Part shown: positions 8,030-14,014 of the stretch, one piece after another
Position numbering within the stretch: the stretch's first letter is position 1
Layout of the letters: every line of letters begins with the position of its first letter
Made by a program: the position numbers and the translations under genes
Notes under the pieces: generated by a model
Databases searched by the model: none
Told to the model about the DNA's origin: nothing
Seen by the model: only the letters and a program-made list of their open reading frames with translations
NCBI GenBank assembly: GCA_947074135.1
Contig: CAMTOL010000031.1
Location: 1 to 14,014, forward strand
From: an uncultured Rikenellaceae bacterium
GTDB lineage: Bacteria > Bacteroidota > Bacteroidia > Bacteroidales > Rikenellaceae
Length of the DNA stretch: 14,014 bases
Direction: 5' to 3'

Positions 8030-8983
8030 ATGCGACCACTTTTTGTAATATTATTATCTATAATCTCTTTCTTTAGCTGTTCGAACAGCTCAATTGAAGA
8101 GCAGCCTAAGAAACAGGCACAAGTCCCTTTTGGCGATCCATATATCTTATTACACGATGGTGTTTATTACGCATATGGAACCCACGCCGACAATGGAATT
8201 GAGGTTATGATTTCAACAGACCTTAAAAACTGGAAGTGGCACTCATCACTTGCCATTCATAAAAACGATTCGTGGGGAGACCGTTGGTTCTGGGCTCCTG
8301 AAGTTTATTATGTAAACGGCAAATTTTATATGTATTACTCGGCAGATGAGCATATCTGCGTTGCAACCTCTAATTCTCCTACGGGTCCTTTTATTCAAGA
8401 TATTAAGGAGCCTATGTTAGAGGATAATGCTATTGACAATCATCTTTTTATTGATGACAACGGAACGATTTATCAATATTTCGTAAGATTTAATGATGGT
8501 AGTGGAAAACCAAATGATGGAAATTACATTTGGGTAGCAGAATTGGAGAATGATTATCAAACTATCAAACGCCAAACAATGAATCTTTGTTTAAGTGTTG
8601 ACAGAGAGTGGGAAAATGTTTGGCCTAAAGTTGTTGAAGGTCCATTTGTAGTAAAACACAATGGCAAATATTATATGACATATTCGGCTAATAGCTATGA
8701 GAGTCAAAATTATGGCATTGGTTACGCTACGGCAGATAATCCTTATGGCCCTTGGACTAAGTACGAAGGAAATCCGATACTTCAAAAACCAGGTGAGCTG
8801 GTTGGAACTGGACACCATTCACTATTTAAAGATAAAGATGGAGTGTTGAAGATTGTATTTCACGCTCATAACAGTAAAGAAAAAATTCACCCACGTTTGA
8901 TGTATGTTAGCACGGTTACTTTTGATAGCAATGGAGTTATGAAGATAGACCCTAACTATACGGTGCAGTATATCGCGCAATAA
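8030..8983 (+). CDS. GH43 lipoprotein glycosidase, copy 2
   Basis: A second GH43 propeller glycosidase, 317 aa from the ATG at 8030. I prefer this start to an in-frame GTG at 7982, because that GTG lies inside the terminator hairpin and would put 16 polar residues before a clear lipoprotein signal (MRPLFVILLSIISFFSC, lipid on Cys17). The catalytic residues are Asp36 (FGDPYIL), Asp136 (NAIDNH) and Glu203 (VVEGPF), with His262 in GTGHHS. It shares blade motifs with the 2140 gene, including DSWG..WFWAPEVY, SPTGPF and YMTYSAN, so the two are the same broad subtype but clearly diverged; it lacks the long insertion of that protein. Arabinofuranosidase or xylosidase activity is expected from family knowledge; the subfamily is not assigned. 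It may be transcribed by readthrough of the hairpin or by its own promoter, for which I see no clear signal. Confidence 0.92.
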   Translation: MRPLFVILLSIISFFSCSNSSIEEQPKKQAQVPFGDPYILLHDGVYYAYGTHADNGIEVMISTDLKNWKWHSSLAIHKNDSWGDRWFWAPEVYYVNGKFYMYYSADEHICVATSNSPTGPFIQDIKEPMLEDNAIDNHLFIDDNGTIYQYFVRFNDGSGKPNDGNYIWVAELENDYQTIKRQTMNLCLSVDREWENVWPKVVEGPFVVKHNGKYYMTYSANSYESQNYGIGYATADNPYGPWTKYEGNPILQKPGELVGTGHHSLFKDKDGVLKIVFHAHNSKEKIHPRLMYVSTVTFDSNGVMKIDPNYTVQYIAQ

Positions 8984-9028
8984 CAATACATATTTCTATA
9001 TTTTAATATAATCTATTTAACTCTGCTT

Positions 9029-10093
9029 ATGAAAAAGATATTGTTGTTCGTTTTATTAATTTGCGGTTCGTTTAGCTGTAAAGCGCAAAATACTGACACA
9101 GATACCCCTGTAACTATTAAAGAGACATTTTTCAATCCGCTTGGCGATGGCGCAGACCCTTGGGTCATTAAAGTTGGAGATAAGTACTACACTTGTCGTT
9201 CAACCGGGCGTTCTCTAGTGGTCACCGAGTCGCGTTTTTTGAGTAAGGTAGAGAAAACGGCGGTTGTTTGGAGTGCACCTAATAATGGTTGGTGCGCCTA
9301 TAATGTTTGGGCTCCCGAACTTCATTTCTTAGATGGCAAATGGTATATCTATTTTGCAGCTTCGCCAATCGATGGCAGTCCTTTTATTCATCAACGTTCA
9401 GGTGTAGTTGAGTGTGATACGCCACTTGGACAATACAAAGATAAAGGAGTGCTCTACACTGGAGATGACGACAACCAAGATTTCAATACTAACATTTGGG
9501 CAATTGATGTCAATGTGTTTGAACTTAGAGGTAAACGATATGCTGTTTGGAGTGGCTGGGAGAAACAAGAAATCACAGATCAAACTGCTCAACACACCTA
9601 CATAGCAGAGATGTTGTCGCCAACAAAACTAGGTAAGCGCTCTTTAATATCTGTTGCCGAAGAGAGTTGGGAGCTTGGCGAAGCATTCGGACTGCAGGAG
9701 GGTCAAGAGACACTCTTCAATAATGATGGCGATCTGTTTGTGGTCTATTCAACTCGTGGTTCGTGGACTAAATATTACAGACTCGGTTATCTAAAACTTA
9801 AAAAAGGTGCTGATCCACTTTTAGAATCGTCTTGGACAAAATCAAAGAATCAAGTTTTCGAAGGCAATGCTACTGTTTATGGGGTTGGTCATGCTTCGTT
9901 TACTGTTTCGCCAGACGGAAAAGAGAATTGGATCTACTATCACACTAAAAAGCAACCAACAGATGGTTGGGATCGCGATGTAAGACTTCAACCATTCACT
10001 TTTGACGGCAACGGCAATCCATACTTTGGAGAGCCTGTAAAGGTAGGAGAACTCAAACCTCCTTCGGGCGAAATAGATATAGATAAAAAATAA
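9029..10093 (+). CDS. GH43 glycosidase, distinct subtype (exo-arabinofuranosidase-like)
   Basis: A third GH43 enzyme, 354 aa, of a different subtype from the other two. The catalytic residues are Asp43 (GADPWVI), Asp160 (IWAIDVN) and Glu224 (LQEGQET), and His288 in GVGHAS fits the conserved propeller histidine. The layout NVWAPELHFLDGKWYIYFAA, WAID, VWSGW, YIAEM, VVYSTRGSWT and GHASFTVSPDG recalls the exo-alpha-1,5-L-arabinofuranosidase/arabinanase-like branch of GH43; this comes from memory of the family, not a search. Around the acid, QEGQETLF replaces the more usual EGP, so the residue after Gly is unusual. The export signal ends at Cys17 in GSFSCKAQ; the lipobox is atypical (Ser-Phe-Ser), so it may be a lipoprotein or be cut after SCKAQ-type sequence. 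It follows the previous gene by 45 nt and precedes a 400-bp gap. Confidence 0.9.
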   Translation: MKKILLFVLLICGSFSCKAQNTDTDTPVTIKETFFNPLGDGADPWVIKVGDKYYTCRSTGRSLVVTESRFLSKVEKTAVVWSAPNNGWCAYNVWAPELHFLDGKWYIYFAASPIDGSPFIHQRSGVVECDTPLGQYKDKGVLYTGDDDNQDFNTNIWAIDVNVFELRGKRYAVWSGWEKQEITDQTAQHTYIAEMLSPTKLGKRSLISVAEESWELGEAFGLQEGQETLFNNDGDLFVVYSTRGSWTKYYRLGYLKLKKGADPLLESSWTKSKNQVFEGNATVYGVGHASFTVSPDGKENWIYYHTKKQPTDGWDRDVRLQPFTFDGNGNPYFGEPVKVGELKPPSGEIDIDKK

Positions 10094-10493
10094 AGCTATA
10101 GGTAAGATTGATGAGTTGAATACATATCGTTAAGATTTTAGTTGGTAATTTATTAGTTTGTGACGATGTTCTTGCTGGTATGTAGATTCTTGCAGACGTT
10201 CTATTCAACTCTCTCTTACTCTATACAATTAACCACCTACGTTTAATTTCAAGAACCTATCTCTATGAATTTAAGAACCCCTGCTGCAAAACTTCAATTG
10301 CTCTGTGCTACTACATCAACTGTATTAAAACTAAATCATTAATCGTTTTGCTGATGCTTGAGCGATAAAATATAATGGAAAGTGCGACACAGGAGAAGTG
10401 CATATCTCTTTACCGCATCGACAGTTACGTTAGAAACAAACATTAAAACGAATTATAATAATATAATCCTAGTATATCGTCACTAAGAAAGAA
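10094..10493. other. 400-bp gene-free stretch with small repeats
   Basis: No convincing gene is present on either strand. It contains a perfect 10-bp inverted repeat (GAGTTGAATA at 10113-10122, TATTCAACTC at 10202-10211) with 79 nt between the arms, and an imperfect direct repeat of about 12 bases with a 22-nt period (AATTTCAAGAACC ending 10257; AATTTAAGAACC ending 10279). There is no T-run terminator after the GH43 gene and no TAnnTTTG promoter match better than one mismatch (TTAGTTTG, 10153-10160, lacking a -33 box). The other inter-gene gaps of the locus are 4-81 bp, so this one is out of scale. It may hold the promoter of the downstream operon, a small RNA or the remains of a lost gene; I cannot choose. 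Confidence 0.5.
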
Positions 10494-11615
10494 ATGAAAA
10501 AAACTGTTTATTTGTTAGCACTAACTGCGTTAGTTGCAAGTTGTGCGCCAGAAAAAAAGCCTGAAATGGCTCTGCTTAATGCCAAAGATTTTGAAGCTAC
10601 TGTTGATGGCAAAGAAATCGAACTCTTTACAATTAAAAACAACGATATTGCAGCACAGGTTACAAACTTTGGTGCTCGTATAGTGTCGCTGTTTGCGCTT
10701 GATAAAGATGGTGAGTATCAAGACGTAGTTTGGGGTTATGAGTCTATTGATGCCTACTTGAAAGCAACTGATAAATATAGTGGTCCTGTGGTTGGTCGCT
10801 TTGGTAATCGTATCGGGAAAGGTCAGTTTACACTCGACGGTAGAGAGTATCAACTCTCTATCAATGATGGTGAGAATCATCTACACGGTGGAGCAGGTGG
10901 CTTCTCAACTAAGATTTGGGATGCAAAACAGCTAAACGATAGCACTGTTACAATGAGCTATTTTTCGGCAGATGGCGAGGAGGGTTATCCCGGCAACCTA
11001 ACAATTACACTTACCTATACTGCAACTGCGGATTGCGCCTTAAAGCTTACCTATAGTGCAACTACTGACCAAACGACAATCATCAACCCAACGTCACATG
11101 CATATTTTAACCTAAACGGCACTTCGGACAATGCGATGGAGCATACTCTAATGATTGCAGCCGACAGTTTTACTCCAACCGACAAGGGATTGATTCCAAC
11201 TGGCGAGATTCGTTCGGTTGCAGGCACACCGCTTGATTTCCGCGCAGCAACTACAATAGGAGAACGTATAGAAAGTGATTATGAACCTATCGTTTTTGGT
11301 GGGGGTTATGACCACAACTGGATCTTTAGTAAACAATCTCTTGAGCACCCTCAAGTTAGGTTATACTCCGCAAAAAGTGGTATAGAGATGATTATGTACA
11401 CAGATCAACCTGCCGTACAATTCTACAGCGGAAACTTTATGGACGGTATAGATACAGGTAAACGAGGTGATAAACACAATTATAGGACAGGGGTTGCCTT
11501 AGAGGCTCAGAACTATCCTGATGCTCCGAATCACGACAATTTCCCATCGTCGGTACTAAAGATTGGAGAAACTTATACTCAAACTACAATCTATAAATTC
11601 TCAATTCGCAAATAA
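10494..11615 (+). CDS. Exported aldose 1-epimerase (mutarotase), lipoprotein
   Basis: Interconverts alpha and beta anomers of free aldoses such as galactose, glucose or arabinose. It belongs to the GalM family (beta-sandwich galactose-mutarotase fold). Active-site residues seen are Arg106 in FGNRI, His131 in NHLHGG, His202 in SHAYFNL (catalytic acid), Asp273 in GYDHNW, and Glu337 in GVALEAQ (catalytic base). The length of 373 aa is normal once the leader is removed. Unlike cytoplasmic GalM it has a lipoprotein signal with a perfect lipobox, LVASC (lipid on Cys17), so it acts outside the inner membrane, probably in the periplasm on sugars released by the enzymes of this locus. It follows the 400-bp gap and so may be first in a second transcription unit; the next gene starts only 20 nt after its stop. 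Family assignment is firm; the preferred sugar is unknown. Confidence 0.95.
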   Translation: MKKTVYLLALTALVASCAPEKKPEMALLNAKDFEATVDGKEIELFTIKNNDIAAQVTNFGARIVSLFALDKDGEYQDVVWGYESIDAYLKATDKYSGPVVGRFGNRIGKGQFTLDGREYQLSINDGENHLHGGAGGFSTKIWDAKQLNDSTVTMSYFSADGEEGYPGNLTITLTYTATADCALKLTYSATTDQTTIINPTSHAYFNLNGTSDNAMEHTLMIAADSFTPTDKGLIPTGEIRSVAGTPLDFRAATTIGERIESDYEPIVFGGGYDHNWIFSKQSLEHPQVRLYSAKSGIEMIMYTDQPAVQFYSGNFMDGIDTGKRGDKHNYRTGVALEAQNYPDAPNHDNFPSSVLKIGETYTQTTIYKFSIRK

Positions 11616-11635
11616 TAATAACTACAAGTAATAAT

Positions 11636-12796
11636 ATGAAACAACTGTTTTTTGTTGCAACAACTATATTGTTGGCTCTTGGCTCTTGTCAATGTTCAAG
11701 TAAAAAAGAGAATAGTGAACCAGAAAAAGAGAAACCTACGGGCACCTATATCGAATGGGACAAAAGTTCTGCTCAGATGGTGGCTCAAGGAGGATATTGC
11801 GGTTATGCACGTTTCAATAGACTGAGCGATGGGACAATTATGATGTCATTCAACAATGTTATTGTTCGCAGTAATGACGATGGCAAGACTTGGGGACCTC
11901 GCGAGATTGTCTTTCCTGAGTTTGATGTTGAGAAAGATGGCAAAAAAGCTCATATTATGATTACAAATTTTGAGCTGATCGAGCTTCAAGATGGAACTTT
12001 GATTGCTGGTGTTAATTACCGCCCTCAAGAGCCTGAGATTGCACCATTCTCGATTGTTGTGAAACGAAGTACTGATAAAGGTCAGACTTGGAGCGATGCG
12101 CAATATATATATGATGCAGAACCTAGATTTCACGATGGTTGTTGGGAACCTTCATTCCTCCAACTGCCAAATGGCGAGGTACAATGTTATTTTGCGAACG
12201 AAAAACCATACACAAATAGTGATGAGCAGGAGATTTCAATGCTAAGTTCTAAAGATGGAGGAAAGAGTTGGGGTGATTTCAAAACGGTCTGTTTTCGTAA
12301 AGATCGACGAGATGGAATGCCTGTCCCAATTCTATATAAGGACGAAATTCGCGTCGTGATTGAAGATAATAAAATAGGGGAATTCAAACCTTATATTGTT
12401 CGTAATAAAATCTCGGACAACTTTAAAGAGTGTGTTTCGGGCGATTCACCGCTTCGCCACTATGCGCTTAAAGAGGAACAACCTGACAGTGTATATATGG
12501 GAGCTCCATATATAGTGGCTCTACCAACAGGCGAAATTGTAATGAGTTATCAAACTACACGTAACCGCACCTCGGATTGGGAACTATCGACGATGGAAGT
12601 TGCTGTGTCTGACAAAAACGGCGAGAATTTCACAAACTTATCTCAACCTTTTGAAGTGCCTTTAGGACGTGAAGCAAAGTGGAACTCTGTTGCACTTTGG
12701 GACGAGAATCATGTGGTTGCTGTTGCCTCGACAAACTTTGCAGGTCGTGAAATCGAGGTCTGGATTATTAAAGGCAAGATAGTAAGACAAAACTAA
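11636..12796 (+). CDS. BNR/Asp-box beta-propeller lipoprotein, GH93-like (putative exo-arabinanase)
   Basis: A predicted six-bladed beta-propeller of the sialidase type. Three good Asp-boxes (S-x-D-x-G-x-T/S-W) are at residues 79-86, 145-152 and 205-212, with a degenerate fourth near 325-332. The lipobox LGSC gives lipidation on Cys18, followed by a Lys/Glu-rich linker (23-33). The segment WEPSFLQLPNGEVQCYF (170-186), then the third Asp-box, resembles family GH93 exo-alpha-1,5-L-arabinanases, which are retaining and release arabinobiose; Glu171 and Glu243 (VVIEDN) are candidate catalytic residues. The Tyr/Glu nucleophile and Arg-triad arrangement of true sialidases is not evident, and no sialic acid genes are nearby. 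The propeller is seen directly; GH93 membership is inferred from motif memory and the GH43 context. It lies 20 nt after the mutarotase and 42 nt before the GH-A gene, in one operon. A binding-only role is also possible. Confidence 0.8.
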   Translation: MKQLFFVATTILLALGSCQCSSKKENSEPEKEKPTGTYIEWDKSSAQMVAQGGYCGYARFNRLSDGTIMMSFNNVIVRSNDDGKTWGPREIVFPEFDVEKDGKKAHIMITNFELIELQDGTLIAGVNYRPQEPEIAPFSIVVKRSTDKGQTWSDAQYIYDAEPRFHDGCWEPSFLQLPNGEVQCYFANEKPYTNSDEQEISMLSSKDGGKSWGDFKTVCFRKDRRDGMPVPILYKDEIRVVIEDNKIGEFKPYIVRNKISDNFKECVSGDSPLRHYALKEEQPDSVYMGAPYIVALPTGEIVMSYQTTRNRTSDWELSTMEVAVSDKNGENFTNLSQPFEVPLGREAKWNSVALWDENHVVAVASTNFAGREIEVWIIKGKIVRQN

Positions 12797-12838
12797 GTAA
12801 TTAATGTATGAAAACCAATCAAAAATAACTAAACAATT

Positions 12839-13966
12839 ATGAAATTGAGATTTATTTCACTACTTGCATTGGCAGCCACTCTTTCGAGCTGCTGCGCTAA
12901 AGAGGAGTGCAAAACAACGGGTTACGACTCTAGCTCAAAACAATGGACTATCGAACAGGCTAACCAGTGGGGCGCAAAACAAGAATGGTTAATCGGTTGT
13001 AACTACATTCCTGCTAATGCGATTAACCAATTAGAAATGTGGCAAGCTGAATATTTTGATGCCGAAACCATTGAAAAGGAACTTCAACTTGCAGGCTCAA
13101 TCGGATTTAATACGCTTCGTGTGTATTTGCACTCGCTTGTATGGAAAGCAGATTCAGAAGGGTTTAAAAGCAGAATTGATAAGTTCTTGACAATCGCTCA
13201 AAATAATGGCATCAAACCAATATTGGTATTCTTTGATGACTGCTGGAATCCATATCCTAAACTCGGAGCACAACCTAAAGAAACACCTTATACTCACAAT
13301 TCTGGTTGGGTGCAAGATCCAGGTGCAGAGGCACACGATAACTGGGATACAGTAATGCCTGAACTAAAAAAATATGTGATCGATGTACTTACAACTTTCA
13401 AAGATGATAATCGTATTTTGATGTGGGATTTGTACAACGAACCTGGCAATCAAGGTCCAACAGGTCGTGGTTTGCCTCGTCTACCTGACTATGAGAATAA
13501 ATCACTTCCTCTTGTAAATGCTGTCTTTGAATGGGGATGGGAAGTACGTCCATCACAACCAATGAGTATGGGTGTTTGGAAACTCGACTTGGTGGATCTT
13601 AATGTTGCACAAATGACAAAATCTGACATCATTACATACCACAACTATAATGATCTAGCAGATCACACACGCATGGTTAAATATATGCAAATGTGGGGTC
13701 GTCCTATTATCTGCACCGAATTTATGTCAAGAGGTAGCAACTCAACTTTCGAAGATATTCTTCCTATGTTGAAAGCAAACAATATTGGCGCTGTAAACTG
13801 GGGCTTTATAGATGGCAAAACTCAAACTATCTTCCCTTGGGATTCATGGGATAAAGATTACAACGGAGAACCTGAACTTTGGTTCCACGATATTTTCCGC
13901 AAAGATCATACTCCTTATCGTCAAAAAGAGGTTGATTTAATCAAGAAACTAACTGGTAAACAATAA
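12839..13966 (+). CDS. Clan GH-A (GH5-like) TIM-barrel glycosidase, lipoprotein, family unassigned
   Basis: A 375-aa protein consisting of a lipoprotein signal and one (beta/alpha)8 barrel. The acid/base is Glu201 in WDLYNEPGN (end of strand 4) and the nucleophile is Glu294 in IICTEFMSRG (strand 7), the retaining clan GH-A pattern. Supporting residues are Arg94 in FNTLRVYLH (strand 2), His268 and Tyr270 in TYHNYND, and Trp321 in AVNWGFIDG (strand 8). Related Bacteroidota proteins are often labelled 1,4-beta-xylanase or cellulase-like, but the motifs do not point me to a specific numbered family, so the substrate is open. The lipobox LSSC puts lipid on Cys18; the following CAKEE resembles the acidic lipoprotein export signal that sends Bacteroidota lipoproteins to the cell surface, so it may be surface-exposed (inference). 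It has no carbohydrate-binding module. It is the third gene of the mutarotase unit, and 23 nt later another gene may start. Confidence 0.85.
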   Translation: MKLRFISLLALAATLSSCCAKEECKTTGYDSSSKQWTIEQANQWGAKQEWLIGCNYIPANAINQLEMWQAEYFDAETIEKELQLAGSIGFNTLRVYLHSLVWKADSEGFKSRIDKFLTIAQNNGIKPILVFFDDCWNPYPKLGAQPKETPYTHNSGWVQDPGAEAHDNWDTVMPELKKYVIDVLTTFKDDNRILMWDLYNEPGNQGPTGRGLPRLPDYENKSLPLVNAVFEWGWEVRPSQPMSMGVWKLDLVDLNVAQMTKSDIITYHNYNDLADHTRMVKYMQMWGRPIICTEFMSRGSNSTFEDILPMLKANNIGAVNWGFIDGKTQTIFPWDSWDKDYNGEPELWFHDIFRKDHTPYRQKEVDLIKKLTGKQ

Positions 13967-13989
13967 GTTTATTTGATTTAATTATAATA

Positions 13990-14014
13990 ATGCAAAAGCT
14001 TGACAATGTAATTT
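13990..14014 (+). CDS. Possible start of a further gene, cut by the window edge
   Basis: An ATG at 13990, 23 nt after the previous stop and preceded by an AT-rich spacer without a terminator, opens a frame reading MQKLDNVI to the window end. Eight codons cannot identify a product. The spacing matches the other gaps in this operon, which is the only support. Confidence 0.35.

Noticed and set aside
10113..10211. Terminator after the third GH43 gene
   Set aside because: The arms are separated by 79 nt and no T-run follows, so it does not fit an intrinsic terminator.
10530..10880. 116-residue open frame on the - strand
   Set aside because: It lies wholly inside the mutarotase gene, whose protein has intact active-site motifs; the reverse frame shows no domain or start context.
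11636..12796. Sialidase (GH33) call for the Asp-box protein
   Set aside because: Asp-boxes are shared by many propellers; the sialidase Arg-triad and FRIP-type motif are not seen and no sialic acid genes are nearby.
1..14014. Mobile element or recent transfer boundary
   Set aside because: No transposase, integrase, terminal repeats or tRNA are seen, and composition looks uniform by eye.

Overview
The window is a co-directional, AT-rich block of nine complete genes, all on the + strand, forming a polysaccharide utilization locus (PUL) of a Bacteroidota bacterium, most likely Bacteroidales. Three things support the lineage: a SusC/SusD pair, N-termini that are nearly all Bacteroidota-type lipoprotein signals, and A/T-rich start regions without a strong Shine-Dalgarno sequence. 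Genus cannot be read from the sequence. I see no tRNA, rRNA, CRISPR array, insertion sequence or phage gene, and no real gene on the - strand.

Layout. 1-224: leader with small palindromes and repeats. 225-3249: a secreted GH2 enzyme and, 4 nt later, a GH43 lipoprotein. 3331-7948: SusC-type TonB-dependent transporter and its SusD-type lipoprotein. 7961-8008: a strong intrinsic terminator or attenuator. 8030-10093: two more GH43 enzymes of different subtypes. 10094-10493: 400 bp with no gene and a few small repeats. 10494-13966: an exported aldose 1-epimerase, a BNR/Asp-box beta-propeller lipoprotein that looks GH93-like, and a clan GH-A (GH5-like) lipoprotein. From 13990 a further gene may begin and run off the window.

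How it may work (inference). SusC/SusD would import an oligosaccharide. The three GH43 enzymes and the GH93-like propeller suggest an L-arabinofuranose-rich glycan such as pectic arabinan or an arabinosylated side chain. The GH2 and GH-A enzymes would cut additional pyranosyl linkages. The lipoprotein mutarotase would interconvert anomers of released sugars outside the cytoplasm. Xylan or arabinogalactan side chains remain alternatives. No regulator (HTCS or ECF sigma/anti-sigma), no inner-membrane sugar transporter, no cytoplasmic pentose pathway gene and no SusE/F-like surface glycan-binding protein is seen; these may lie outside the window.

The most interesting items are the family-orphan GH-A protein, the GH93-like propeller, the hairpin directly after susD, and the structured non-coding stretches at 1-224 and 10094-10493. 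The system is a recognisable PUL type rather than a wholly new one; any novelty lies in the enzyme combination and in the unassigned enzymes.
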